Source: Butyrivibrio sp. MB2005
Lineage (GTDB): Bacteria; Bacillota; Clostridia; Lachnospirales; Lachnospiraceae
DNA: 64,000 nucleotides
Assembly (NCBI RefSeq): GCF_000424285.1
Contig: NZ_AUJP01000009.1
Span: forward strand, 124,001-188,000
Direction of reading: 5' to 3'
The notes beneath the pieces are model-generated. The model did not search any database. It worked only from the letters and a program-made list of their open reading frames with translations, and had not been told where the DNA came from. Position 1 is the first letter of the stretch. Each line of letters starts with the position of its first letter. Positions 53,770 to 63,194 of this stretch are shown here, piece by piece. The position numbers and the translations under genes are program-made.

Positions 53770-56592
53770 GTGAAGAAAGCGCTGGTCATTATTCCCAATC
53801 TTCTCATAATAGGATTCGTACTTATTTTCATCGTTCTATATGCGAATACCAGAGTAGAAGAGAGCAATCAAAACGTCATAGATGAATATGAGAAGATGAC
53901 TGTCACAGTTAATCTGATCATCACGAACTATCTTGAAGATGAGCAGCATCTGTGCGACATTTGGTCAAATTATGTCAACCGGTCAGCGGAGGCAGGTACT
54001 CCCATGACTCCCGAGGAGGCCATTTCTTTTATCAGAAAGGCCAAGGTATTTCCTGAGATTTCCGGTCATCTGATTTTCATGGATGATCCGGAGCGGTCCG
54101 GTATTTCAACTGCGGAAAATCCGTCAGGGTCCGGTGATTATGCGGTTTCTTACAAGAATATATCTATATTCGACAATCTCGACAGTGCGAGCAACGTCAA
54201 TGGCGTGGTTAATCTCACAAGGTCTTATACCAATCCTCAGAACGGAATACAGTCCATTGCTTTCATGAATTATGTGCAGGTTCTGGATCCGGACACAGAG
54301 GAATTAAAGACCGGTCTTTTGATGAGGGTGGTCCCTTTAAGCCATCTTGAGCAGAAGCTGGTTTTTTTGAAGGGAGAGTATGATAGCGTTGAGATAAGCC
54401 TTATTGATAAGGACGGTAACTATATTTTCCATGGAAAATCCCTGAAAAACAGCAATTTCTTTGAATATTTCAAGTCCTACAATAACGTGCCCATTGAGGA
54501 TTTTCAGCGCATAAAACAGGAGGTAATCGGCGAGGTCGGCTCAATAACAATGAAAAACTCAAAGGGCGAGGATTGTATGATATCCCATACCCCTCTGGAG
54601 GCTTTGAAGGTGTGGTATCTGCTAGCATACATTCCCAAAAAAGACCTTGCGGTAAGCCGCGTAGTTGACTGGATTTTGCTTGGTACGGTTTCTGTAGCCC
54701 TAATTATTTTGCTGGTCTACAATTTCCTGATACTAATGAATTATAACCATAAGCTGTCGGAAGCAGCGGAGCAGGCCAATCAGGCCAATGCTGCCAAGTC
54801 ATACTTCCTTTCCACCATGTCACATGACATTCGTACTCCCATGAACGCCATCCTGGGACTCAACGAAATGGTGCTAAGGGACAGTAAGGATGAAAATATC
54901 ATTAGTTATTCTGAGAGTATAAGGACCGCAGGAAATACTCTTTTGGGAATCATAAACGACATTTTGGACTTCTCGAAGATAGAAGCCGGCAGAATGGACA
55001 TAATAAATGTGGATTACAGCTTTGTATCCCTTTTGAACGACCTTGTAAACATGGTTCAGAAGAAAGCAGCTGACAAGGGTCTTGCTTTTAAGCTTGATAT
55101 TGACAGAGAAATTCCCACTATCCTTAACGGCGATGAGATAAGGATTAAGCAGGTCATTACCAATGTCCTTTCCAATGCGGTTAAATACACAAAAGAAGGC
55201 TCCATAACCCTTACTGTGGGCTATGAAAAGCCATTGTACAAGAACGATTCTATCATCCTGAAGGTAAAGGTTGCCGATACTGGAATTGGCATAAAACCTG
55301 AGGATATGGACCGCCTGTTTAAGGCATTTGAGCGAATCGAGGAAAAAAGAAACCGCAATATCGAAGGCACAGGTCTTGGCATGACCATAGCACAGAGCTT
55401 CCTTGCCATGATGGGAAGTCAGCTTCAGGTTGAAAGTAAGTACGGCGAGGGCTCAGTTTTTTCCTTTAATTTGGAACAGAAGGTAGTTAAATGGGATCCC
55501 ATCGGTAATTTTGAGGAAGCCTTCAAGCGCTCCATCAATGAAAGACGGGGCTATCAGCAGAAGTTCACGGCTCCTGATGCGGCAGTTCTGGTGGTTGATG
55601 ATACACTGGTTAACCTTAAGGTATTTGCCAATCTTTTGAGCCGCACAAAAATGCATATCGATACAGCAGAGAGCGGTGATGAAGCCATTTCTCTGTACAA
55701 AGAAAGACATTATGATGTTATTTTCCTGGATCACATGATGCCTAAAAAGGACGGTATCGAGACCCTGGCAGAAATGCATGGTATCGCTGATTCACCAAAT
55801 GCCGATACGCCTATTATCTGTCTTACGGCAAATGCTATTTCGGGCATGCGTGAGATGTACATAAAGGCTGGCTTTGATGACTATATGACTAAGCCCATCA
55901 ATCCGGAGAGTCTTGAAAACCTGTTACTTGAGTACATTCCAAAAGAAAAGATTGAAGCTCCGGATGAAGGAAATGACGAAGATAAAACCGTAATTCCGAA
56001 GTTTATTTATAATATTCCGGAACTGAATGTCAACTCCGGCATAAGCCATTGCGGATCCAAGCATTCATATATGTCGACCCTTAAGCTGTATAATGATGCT
56101 GCGGCTAAGAATGCTGAGGAACTTGAGAAATTATGGAATGATGGAGATCTGAAGAATCTGACCATCCGTGTTCATTCGCTAAAGAGTACATCGCGAATGA
56201 TCGGAGCACTTTCTCTTGGAGATCATGCAGCAGCGCTGGAAAAAGCAGGAGATGCGAAGGATACAGAGAAGCTGGAGAAGGAATTGCCGGTTCTTTTGGA
56301 AGAATACAGAAAGCTGACATCTTCGCTTAAGACCCTTAATGACAAGGATGAGAACAGTTCCAAGGAGGATACGAGGCCGATTATAACTGATGAATCACTA
56401 AAGGAAGCATATACTACACTTTCAGAATTCTGCGCATCATACGATTTTGACTCTGTGGCGCAGGTGGTGAAGAAGCTTGGCACTTACAGAATGCCTGAAA
56501 GTGAAGCTGCAAAATATGATGAGCTGGTAAAAGCAGTTGATAACTATGATTATGATCTTATTCCGGGAATACTAGATGGGGGGAAGCAGTAA
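53770..56592 (+). CDS. Hybrid histidine kinase with receiver and HPt domains
   Basis: The 940-residue protein starts at GTG 53770 after TTGGAGG. It has TM1 (VIIPNLLIIGFVLIFIVLYA), an extracellular domain of about 270 residues that resembles a Cache sensor, and TM2 (ILLGTVSVALIILLVYNFLI). HisKA follows with H352 in STMSHDIRTPMNAIL, then an ATPase domain (VADTGIGIKPED, GTGLGMTIAQSF). The receiver has D654 in IFLDHMMPKKDG, and the C-terminal HPt has H802 in IRVHSLKSTSRM. It is thus a full phosphorelay in one chain. It overlaps no gene but is immediately followed by two response-regulator genes. Confidence 0.93.
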   Translation: MKKALVIIPNLLIIGFVLIFIVLYANTRVEESNQNVIDEYEKMTVTVNLIITNYLEDEQHLCDIWSNYVNRSAEAGTPMTPEEAISFIRKAKVFPEISGHLIFMDDPERSGISTAENPSGSGDYAVSYKNISIFDNLDSASNVNGVVNLTRSYTNPQNGIQSIAFMNYVQVLDPDTEELKTGLLMRVVPLSHLEQKLVFLKGEYDSVEISLIDKDGNYIFHGKSLKNSNFFEYFKSYNNVPIEDFQRIKQEVIGEVGSITMKNSKGEDCMISHTPLEALKVWYLLAYIPKKDLAVSRVVDWILLGTVSVALIILLVYNFLILMNYNHKLSEAAEQANQANAAKSYFLSTMSHDIRTPMNAILGLNEMVLRDSKDENIISYSESIRTAGNTLLGIINDILDFSKIEAGRMDIINVDYSFVSLLNDLVNMVQKKAADKGLAFKLDIDREIPTILNGDEIRIKQVITNVLSNAVKYTKEGSITLTVGYEKPLYKNDSIILKVKVADTGIGIKPEDMDRLFKAFERIEEKRNRNIEGTGLGMTIAQSFLAMMGSQLQVESKYGEGSVFSFNLEQKVVKWDPIGNFEEAFKRSINERRGYQQKFTAPDAAVLVVDDTLVNLKVFANLLSRTKMHIDTAESGDEAISLYKERHYDVIFLDHMMPKKDGIETLAEMHGIADSPNADTPIICLTANAISGMREMYIKAGFDDYMTKPINPESLENLLLEYIPKEKIEAPDEGNDEDKTVIPKFIYNIPELNVNSGISHCGSKHSYMSTLKLYNDAAAKNAEELEKLWNDGDLKNLTIRVHSLKSTSRMIGALSLGDHAAALEKAGDAKDTEKLEKELPVLLEEYRKLTSSLKTLNDKDENSSKEDTRPIITDESLKEAYTTLSEFCASYDFDSVAQVVKKLGTYRMPESEAAKYDELVKAVDNYDYDLIPGILDGGKQ

Positions 56593-57363
56593 ATGGCAAC
56601 CAGGATAATGATAATTAGCCGTGGCGCAGGTTTTATGATTTATGCACTTGAATCCAATCTTATGGAAAGTGGCTTCGAAACCGTCCACGCAGAACCTTTG
56701 GTTAAGAGTATAGAGATGGTAAAAGAGAATGTTGATATCGTCTTATTACTTGCGGATGAATACATATATGAATCCGCGGATGCCCTTGTTTATCTAAAGG
56801 ATCTGTGCGAGGACAAGGAGCTTCCTGTCTGTCTTATAGGCTATGAAATTGAGATGGAAGAGGTCAAGCGCTACATTCCGGAAAAATTCATAATTAAGGA
56901 GTTTACCCGCCCCTTTGATGCCAAAAATGTCTCGGAGGAGCTCAAGGATGTTTCCCAAATTGCCGAGGAGAAAAAGCTTGGGAAGCACATTCTTCTCGTT
57001 GATGACGATCCTACATCTCTTAGAATGTTTCAGGGGTGGCTTTCTGAAAAATACAGGGTAACCGCGGTAAAATCAGGAATGCAGGCCATCACTTACATTG
57101 CACATCACTCGCCGGATCTGATACTGCTTGATTATGATATGCCCATTACTCCCGGTCCCCAGGTAATGGAGATGATACGTAGCGAAGTCAGTGCTGCGCA
57201 GATTCCGATAATATTCCTTACGGGAAAATCCGACAGGGAGAGCATAATGAAGGTCATGAAGCTAAAGCCCCAGGGCTACCTTCTTAAGACCATGTCCAGA
57301 AAAGACATAATCGCATCTATTGATGATTTTTTCGAGAACAGAAAATGGAATAACAAGCTGTAA
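56593..57363 (+). CDS. Double-receiver protein (degenerate REC + REC)
   Basis: The 256-residue protein has two receiver-like halves. The first (about 1-120) lacks the acidic cluster and has IVLLLADEYIYE where the phosphoacceptor should be. The second is intact: HILLVDDDPTSLRMFQGWL, D180 in LILLDYDMP and LLKTMS near the end. There is no output domain. The ATG follows the kinase stop without a gap. It likely takes phosphate from the HPt domain upstream. Confidence 0.87.
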   Translation: MATRIMIISRGAGFMIYALESNLMESGFETVHAEPLVKSIEMVKENVDIVLLLADEYIYESADALVYLKDLCEDKELPVCLIGYEIEMEEVKRYIPEKFIIKEFTRPFDAKNVSEELKDVSQIAEEKKLGKHILLVDDDPTSLRMFQGWLSEKYRVTAVKSGMQAITYIAHHSPDLILLDYDMPITPGPQVMEMIRSEVSAAQIPIIFLTGKSDRESIMKVMKLKPQGYLLKTMSRKDIIASIDDFFENRKWNNKL

Positions 57364-57400
57364 TACTGATCTAAACTGATTTGAGGGTGGAGGATCATGG

Positions 57401-58411
57401 ATGAACGAACGTGTAGTAGTTGTCGATGATGACACTGTGATTTTAAAAAATTCAGATGCTATCTTATCCAAATGCGGGTACAGAGTGACCTGTCTAAAGA
57501 GCGGAAAGCTTCTCCTTGGATATCTTGAAGCCAATGATGCGGACATAATTTTGATGGATATCCGTATGCCCGAGATGGATGGATATGAGACCATGAAGCT
57601 CCTCAGAGAATGGGAAAAGAAGACCGGAGCCGAGGAAATACCTGTGGTTTTCATGACAGCCAATGATGATGATGTATCTGAGACAACGGGATTATCCCTT
57701 GGAGCGATGGATTACATCAGGAAGCCTTTTCATGCTGAGGTTCTAAGGCTTCGTGTTACTCATCTATTAGAGCTTATAGCCTTCCAAAAGGATCTTCACG
57801 GTCAGGTTGTGCTTAAGACAAGGCAGCTGGAGAGCATGTCCCTTCATATCGTTGAGACTCTGGCGGATGCCATAGATGCCAAGGATAATTACACAAACGG
57901 CCATTCAAGAAGGGTTGCAGCATATTCCAAAGAAATCGCCAGTAGATGCGGGTTTTCATCGGATCGTCAGGAAGAGATATACATGATAGGCCTGCTCCAT
58001 GATGTAGGTAAGATCGGAGTGCCGGATTCTGTGATAAATAAGCCCGGAAGGCTCAACGATGAAGAGTTTGATAAGATTAAAAATCACCCTGTTATGGGTG
58101 CCAAGATACTGAGTAATATCGCCGAGATGCCTAACCTCATAAAGGGCGCCAGGTGGCATCACGAGAGGTACGACGGAACAGGCTACCCCGACGGCTTAAA
58201 GGGTGAGGATATACCTGAAGAAGCAAGAATTATAGCCGTTGCGGATGCTTATGATGCCATGACCAGCCGCAGAAGCTATCGAAACATAATTCCTCAGGAC
58301 CACGTGATAAGTGAGATAAAAAATGGAATGGGAACTCAGTTCGATGAGAGATTTGCCCGTATCATGCTTGATATGATCGCAGAGGATACAGAATATACAA
58401 TGCATGAGTGA
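57401..58411 (+). CDS. Response regulator with HD-GYP c-di-GMP phosphodiesterase domain
   Basis: The 336-residue protein has a receiver (MNERVVVVDDDTVILKNSD, D53 in LMDIRMPEMDG) and an HD-GYP domain with NGHSRRVAAYS, LLHDVGKIGVPD, HPVMGAKIL, WHHERYDGTGYPDG and AVADAYDAMTSR. HD-GYP proteins hydrolyse c-di-GMP. It is the output of the phosphorelay in this operon. GGTGGAGG precedes the ATG, and it starts 37 bases after the double receiver. Confidence 0.94.
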   Translation: MNERVVVVDDDTVILKNSDAILSKCGYRVTCLKSGKLLLGYLEANDADIILMDIRMPEMDGYETMKLLREWEKKTGAEEIPVVFMTANDDDVSETTGLSLGAMDYIRKPFHAEVLRLRVTHLLELIAFQKDLHGQVVLKTRQLESMSLHIVETLADAIDAKDNYTNGHSRRVAAYSKEIASRCGFSSDRQEEIYMIGLLHDVGKIGVPDSVINKPGRLNDEEFDKIKNHPVMGAKILSNIAEMPNLIKGARWHHERYDGTGYPDGLKGEDIPEEARIIAVADAYDAMTSRRSYRNIIPQDHVISEIKNGMGTQFDERFARIMLDMIAEDTEYTMHE

Positions 58412-58429
58412 ATTAGAAATTATGGCAGT

Positions 58430-58459
58430 TCAAAGGCCCGGATTTTCCGGGCCTTTTTT
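58430..58459. terminator. Terminator after the signalling operon
   Basis: AAAGGCCCGG and CCGGGCCTTT enclose ATTTT, with TTTTTT following. It also serves the convergent MATE gene. Confidence 0.9.
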
Positions 58460-59774
58460 ATGCTGCTTTAATCCATTTTCCCTTGAAGTAATAGATTACG
58501 AAAATCACTGTGCTGACAGACCAGGTCAGAGGATAAGCCCAGAAAATCACATTAACTACCGGGATAAGTCTGACAATTATGGTTATGTAGGTTATTCTGA
58601 GAAGGCACCAGCTGGACAGCATGACAATCATAGGAACTGTGGTTTTTCCGGCACCCCTGTATATTCCCGCGAGGCAATGGCTAAGTGCCAACAGGAAGAA
58701 GAAAAGACTCTCTGTTCTTGCCTGGGTAGTACCGATTGCAAGTACGGCAGGCTCACTTGAGAAGATCCTTAGGAAAAGCGGTGCGAAGGCAAAAATGGCC
58801 ACGCCTATAAGCTCTGCGCATCCAACACCGATAGCACAGCCAATAACTGAACCTTTTCTGACTCTTTTGATCTCACCTGCACCAAGATTCTGACTGACGA
58901 ATGTGGTCAAAGCCATGCAGATGCAGGTTATCGGCAAAAAGACAAAGCCTTCAAGCTTGGAATAGCTGCCGCAGCCTGCCATAGCTGCTGAGCCGAAGGC
59001 GTTGATATTTGACTGTACAACCACATTTCCTATTGCGATCACGCTATTCTGTATTCCTGTCGGAATTCCTATTTTCAGCTCTTTCCACAGAAGATTCATA
59101 TCCATCTTAAGCTTACTTAGGAAAATTCTATGAGGTCCGTCGACTTTAAGCAGTTTGGCGAAGGCCAGAATGGCACTGACAAATTGTGCGATTATGGTGG
59201 CAAGCGCTGCACCTGCGATTCCAAGGCCAAAGTATTTAACAAATGCAATATCAAGAATAGTGTTTACTACGGTGCTGACAACAAGGTAATACAGCGGCCT
59301 TTTGGAATCTCCCACAGCCTGAAATACTCCGCAGCAGGCGCTATACAGAATATTGCCAAGGCCTCCGAGGAAGTATATTTTGAAGTACAACACAGAATTA
59401 TCCATTACGTCAGACGGTGTTCCCATCCACCTAAGAAGGATAGGCGTGAAGAAATAGCCCCACACAGTCATCACAATTCCCATGAGTATCGCAAATGTAA
59501 TTCCCGTATGGGTTGCTTTTGAAACCTCTTTGTAGTCCTTAGCGCCGTAGCTTTTGCCTATAATAACGCTGTTACCCATGAACAAGCCGTTTATAAAGCC
59601 CACCATTAAAAAGATAAGGCTTCCCGTGGTGCTGACAGCTGCCAGAGCCTCCTTACCCAGGACATTTCCCACAACAACGGAGTCTACAATGCTGTATAAC
59701 TGTTGAAGAAGCTGCCCGAGAAACAGCGGAATAGCGAACATTATTAAATTCTTGGTAATAGAACCTTTAGTCAT
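58458..59774 (-). CDS. MATE-family efflux transporter
   Basis: The 438-residue membrane protein has MATE landmarks: FLGQLLQQLYSIVDSVVVGN, EALAAVSTTGSLIFL and, in the second half, MALTTFVSQNLGAGE. It resembles the 20774 gene product more than the 24669 one. Its start lies 162 bases from the divergent DUF4886 gene. The substrate is unknown. Confidence 0.93.
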   Translation of the reverse strand: MTKGSITKNLIMFAIPLFLGQLLQQLYSIVDSVVVGNVLGKEALAAVSTTGSLIFLMVGFINGLFMGNSVIIGKSYGAKDYKEVSKATHTGITFAILMGIVMTVWGYFFTPILLRWMGTPSDVMDNSVLYFKIYFLGGLGNILYSACCGVFQAVGDSKRPLYYLVVSTVVNTILDIAFVKYFGLGIAGAALATIIAQFVSAILAFAKLLKVDGPHRIFLSKLKMDMNLLWKELKIGIPTGIQNSVIAIGNVVVQSNINAFGSAAMAGCGSYSKLEGFVFLPITCICMALTTFVSQNLGAGEIKRVRKGSVIGCAIGVGCAELIGVAIFAFAPLFLRIFSSEPAVLAIGTTQARTESLFFFLLALSHCLAGIYRGAGKTTVPMIVMLSSWCLLRITYITIIVRLIPVVNVIFWAYPLTWSVSTVIFVIYYFKGKWIKAA

Positions 59775-59951
59775 GAAAAATTAACCATCCTTAACTGCGT
59801 CCGATTTAGGGACACAGTATTTCTTTCTATCACTTTTTTCTATTTTGTGCAATCTTTTTGCGGAAAATAGCGGATATTTGTTGACACGAAGCTGTCAGGC
59901 AATTATGCTAACAAAAAACTATTTTTAGAAAGTGATATGGGGAATATAAAT

Positions 59952-60695
59952 ATGACTAATATTTTGGCAATCGGTAACAGTTTTTCAAGGGATGCCACAG
60001 CATATCTGTATGATATCTGTGAAAACATGGGGCTTTCAGTACATGTGGTGAATCTTTATATCGGTGGATGTTCCTTGGAGCGCCATTGGAGCAACATCGA
60101 GAGGGATGAGAAGGCATATCAGTACCAGGAAAATGGGATCTGCACTGACAGATATGTGAGCATTTCTGAAATTCTGCGCAGCAGGCCATGGGACTACATT
60201 GTGACCCAGCAGTCCAGCCATGACAGCGGATGGCTTGATACCTACGAGCCGTTTGCAGGACTTATTTTTGATTATATTAAAAAAGAAGTTCCCGGCGCCA
60301 AAATCTGCATGCAGCAGACCTGGGCATACGAGATTGACAGTGATCATGGCTGCTTTATCAGATATAACCGCGATCAGCAGGAAATGTACAACCGTTCCAG
60401 GGCTAATTATCATGCCATAGCTGATAAATACGGCATTCAGCTGATTCCTTGCGGAGATGTGATCCAGAATATCAGAAAACATCCTGAGTTTGACGTAGCA
60501 AAGGGCGGAAAATCCATCTGCAGGGACGGCTTCCACATGCATTATCTCTATGGAAGATATGCTCTTGCTTGCACCTGGGCGAAAAATCTTCTGAATGCAC
60601 CTGTTAGTGACTGCACCTATGTGCCGAAGTGCTTCGATACTGACGAAGAGGTTGATATGGAACTCCTTGCTATTGTGAAGGGTGAGATAATCTAG
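59952..60695 (+). CDS. DUF4886-type SGNH-like protein
   Basis: The 247-residue protein opens MTNILAIGNSFSRDATAYLY, the SGNH-like block of DUF4886 (Ser in GNSFS), then YIGGCSLERHW, IVTQQSSHDSG and DGFHMHYLYGRYALA (His near the end). It may be a cytoplasmic carbohydrate esterase; DUF4886 proteins often lie near glycoside hydrolase genes. The start at 59952 has GGGGA eight bases upstream; 59937 is an alternative. Confidence 0.82.
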   Translation: MTNILAIGNSFSRDATAYLYDICENMGLSVHVVNLYIGGCSLERHWSNIERDEKAYQYQENGICTDRYVSISEILRSRPWDYIVTQQSSHDSGWLDTYEPFAGLIFDYIKKEVPGAKICMQQTWAYEIDSDHGCFIRYNRDQQEMYNRSRANYHAIADKYGIQLIPCGDVIQNIRKHPEFDVAKGGKSICRDGFHMHYLYGRYALACTWAKNLLNAPVSDCTYVPKCFDTDEEVDMELLAIVKGEII

Positions 60696-60720
60696 TCACT
60701 TACTTTCGGGGTTGCTGAAT

Positions 60721-60963
60721 ATGTATATACCAGAGCTAAAGGTTTCTATAATAGATTTTGAGACAAATGCCGGATTTATCTGTAATTATTGCAGCAAGGA
60801 AAAATCTGAGAATAAGACACGTCCGTTTTTTGATAAAACCATAAAACTGTATCCTGAACTGGTCAGTGTTCAGGATATAGCTGACAGCGCGGAGAGAGAA
60901 GCGTTTATCAGGGAGGTTGTAGTATCGATAAAATTTTATTTTCGCCCGGGAGGCTGCAATTAA
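60721..60963 (+). CDS. Small hypothetical protein
   Basis: The 80-residue frame starts at ATG 60721, with GGGG nine bases upstream, and encodes a protein with a CNYC pair (FICNYCSKEKSENKT). It lies 25 bases after the DUF4886 gene in the same direction, and a strong terminator overlaps its stop codon. I recognise no family. It is probably real because of the spacing and the terminator. Confidence 0.5.
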   Translation: MYIPELKVSIIDFETNAGFICNYCSKEKSENKTRPFFDKTIKLYPELVSVQDIADSAEREAFIREVVVSIKFYFRPGGCN

Positions 60964-60982
60964 GCGGCTTCCCGGGCTTTTT
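60944..60982 (+). terminator. Terminator overlapping the stop of the small gene
   Basis: GCCCGGGAGGCTGC and GCGGCTTCCCGGGC form a strong stem with AATTAA as loop, which contains the stop codon; TTTTT follows. Confidence 0.9.
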
Positions 60983-61039
60983 ATGTGCGTTAATTTTTCA
61001 GGCAGAAACCTTTCATGTGAAAAAATTTACGAAAAACAG

Positions 61040-61092
61040 TTGACAATGAATGCGAAGTGTATTATTGTACTATACAGCTAATACAATAATAC
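61040..61092 (+). promoter_or_regulatory. YtrA-type operon promoter and operator
   Basis: TTGACA (61040-61045) and TATTGT (61063-61068) are 17 bp apart. An inverted repeat, GTATTATTGTA (61059-61069) and TACAATAATAC (61082-61092), overlaps the -10 and +1. The spacing of two 11-bp arms suits the GntR-type regulator encoded next. Confidence 0.75.
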
Positions 61093-61110
61093 ATGAAAGG
61101 AGCAAATGCC

Positions 61111-61473
61111 ATGCCATGGAATCTTGACTCGGATCGCCCGATCTTTATACAGATTGTGGAGCATCTTCAATATGATATTGTTTCAGGCTATTATCAGCCG
61201 GGGCAGAGACTGCCCAGTGTTCGCGATCTTGCTGCAGAAGCGGCGGTGAATCCCAACACGATGCAGAGGGCACTCAGCGAACTTGAGAGAGATGGATATA
61301 TGCATTCAGAACGTACCAGTGGTCGATTTATTACGGAGGATAAAGGCATGATTGATGAACTGAAAAAGCAGCTGGCAACAGCGCAGATTGAAGTTTTTCT
61401 GGAGACCATGAAGAGACTTGGACTTAGTAACGATGAGATCCAGGTACTTGTTAAAGAAAGCATGAAGGAGTAA
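61111..61473 (+). CDS. YtrA-subfamily GntR regulator
   Basis: The 120-residue protein is a winged HTH (IFIQIVEHLQYDIVSGYYQP, then GQRLPSVRDLAAEAAVNPNT) with a short C-terminal dimer helix, as in the YtrA subfamily, whose genes usually lie next to ABC transporters. The start at 61111 follows GAAAGGAG; the in-frame ATG at 61093 lies before this Shine-Dalgarno. It is the first gene of an operon with the ABC genes 61478 and 62170, with the operator described upstream. Confidence 0.92.
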   Translation: MPWNLDSDRPIFIQIVEHLQYDIVSGYYQPGQRLPSVRDLAAEAAVNPNTMQRALSELERDGYMHSERTSGRFITEDKGMIDELKKQLATAQIEVFLETMKRLGLSNDEIQVLVKESMKE

Positions 61474-61477
61474 CAGT

Positions 61478-62176
61478 ATGAGCAAATTAGTTGATATTAA
61501 GGGGTTAACCAAGAACTATGAATCCATTACTGCTCTGTACAATGTAAATCTTGAGCTGGAAAGCGGTCATATCGTGGGACTTCTTGGACCTAACGGAAGC
61601 GGTAAGACCACACTTATCAAGATACTGTGCGGACTTTTACAGCCCACATCAGGACTTGTACAGGTAGATGGACACAACATCGGCGTAGAGACCAAAAGCG
61701 TAGTTTCATATCTGCCGGATCAGACTTATCTTGACGGCAACATGACAATTCGCGACATTTTCGCGCTGTTTGTGGATTTTTACAGAGATTTTGATATAAA
61801 TCGTGCATATAATATGCTGAATGTTTTAAGGATAAATCCTGACGCCAAGTTGAAGACACTGTCGAAGGGTAATAAGGAGAAGGTTCAGCTGATTCTGGTA
61901 ATGAGCCGCCGCGCTAAGCTCTATGTGCTGGATGAGCCCATTGCAGGTGTAGATCCCGCAGCCAGAGATTTTATCCTGAACACTATTATTTCCAACTATG
62001 ATCCCAGCGCAACGATTCTGATCTCCACACATCTTATTTCAGATGTCGAGAGCATACTTGATGATGTTATTTTCCTGCAGTATGGACAGATCGCATTACA
62101 TGCTTCTGTTGATGAGATCCGAAGCAGAGAAGGTAAGTCGGTAGATGCATTGTTTAGGGAGGTATACAGATGTTAG
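61478..62176 (+). CDS. ABC transporter ATPase (YtrB-like)
   Basis: The 232-residue protein has Walker A GLLGPNGSGKTTLIKIL and Walker B LYVLDEPIAGVDP, and the switch His in LISTHLI. The signature motif is modified, LSKGNKEKVQLI instead of LSGGQ, as often seen in YtrB/BcrA-like ATPases. It energises the membrane protein of the next gene, with which it overlaps by seven bases. Such systems answer cell-wall stress or export small molecules. Confidence 0.92.
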   Translation: MSKLVDIKGLTKNYESITALYNVNLELESGHIVGLLGPNGSGKTTLIKILCGLLQPTSGLVQVDGHNIGVETKSVVSYLPDQTYLDGNMTIRDIFALFVDFYRDFDINRAYNMLNVLRINPDAKLKTLSKGNKEKVQLILVMSRRAKLYVLDEPIAGVDPAARDFILNTIISNYDPSATILISTHLISDVESILDDVIFLQYGQIALHASVDEIRSREGKSVDALFREVYRC

Positions 62177-62994
62177 GAAAACTTATAAAACACGAATTTA
62201 AGGCTACCTGGAAATACTTTGTAGCCATAGATGCCATCGCTATTGTGGTAGGTTTTATTGCAGCCATCGTGGGATACGGGGTTGCCGGTAATATAGACGA
62301 TCTTCCGGCCACCATGATAATTCTTCTTTCACTTGGACTTGCGGGATATGTATTTGCTTTGGTTTCTGCGGCAGTCCTTACTACAGTTTTGAATGTAGTG
62401 CGCTATTATCGCAGCCTTTACACAGCAGAGGGTTATCTGACATTTACCCTTCCGGCTACTACCACTGAGATATTGTCTGCCAAGATGCTGGTAGCTATAA
62501 TCTGGCAGTTTATCATGGCCCTTAGCCTTTTCATAAGCATTTCCCTGTTGGTTGGAAGCTTCCTTTTGTATGGCAGCATTCATGATCTATTTGATATCCA
62601 GGAGTTCCTGGATGGGGTCGTGTACAGTTTCATGGAAATGCTTGGAATTATAGGCTTCTGGGGTACACTTCGCTATCTCTTCAACGTTCTGATGACGATA
62701 GTATTTAACATGTTGATATTCTTCTTTGCTATCAGCATTGGACAGCTGTGGCAGAAGCATAAGATTCTTGGCTCCATTATCGCGTTTTTCACTACACGCT
62801 TCGTAATGGGAATATTCGGATTCGCAGTAAATATGATGTCCGGAGCTTTCAGTATGTTATATGACAGTGCTACGGATCCCGGCAAATACTTCTCACATAC
62901 TACGATAGTAAGCCTGTTTATCAGTGTTGTGGCATCTGTGATAATGTACGTTGCCAGCATCTGGATCACCGACAAAAAGCTGAATCTTGACTAA
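62170..62994 (+). CDS. ABC transporter membrane protein
   Basis: The 274-residue protein has about six membrane helices (DAIAIVVGFIAAIVGYGVAG, LVSAAVLTTVLNVVRYYRSL, then ALSLFISISLLVGSFLLYG) and resembles ABC-2 type subunits in YtrA operons. It overlaps the ATPase gene by seven bases, indicating translational coupling. The exported substrate is unknown. Confidence 0.87.
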   Translation: MLGKLIKHEFKATWKYFVAIDAIAIVVGFIAAIVGYGVAGNIDDLPATMIILLSLGLAGYVFALVSAAVLTTVLNVVRYYRSLYTAEGYLTFTLPATTTEILSAKMLVAIIWQFIMALSLFISISLLVGSFLLYGSIHDLFDIQEFLDGVVYSFMEMLGIIGFWGTLRYLFNVLMTIVFNMLIFFFAISIGQLWQKHKILGSIIAFFTTRFVMGIFGFAVNMMSGAFSMLYDSATDPGKYFSHTTIVSLFISVVASVIMYVASIWITDKKLNLD

Positions 62995-62999
62995 TTGCA

Positions 63000-63050
63000 T
63001 TTATTCCAGAAATCCACGCTTGATGCGGATTTTATGAGAACAGGAATAAA
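63000..63050. terminator. Branched hairpin between ABC operon and uxuA
   Basis: TTTATTCC and GGAATAAA form outer arms, with an inner AATCCACGC/GCGGATT stem. There is no long T tract, so the role is uncertain. Confidence 0.45.
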
Positions 63051-63194
63051 ACTACATACATAACAAGATTTGCAAGGTTGATAACAATCCTTTCAATTGG
63101 AAAAAAAGTGCCAAAGACTTAGTATATTTGCAGAAGACAAACTCACTACGAGATTTGATATTTTCAGATATACAAAGTTGGAGGTACTTTTTTT

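Noticed and set aside
52989-53867. Minus-strand frame of 292 residues
   Set aside because: Antisense to the binding lipoprotein and the start of the kinase, with no motif.
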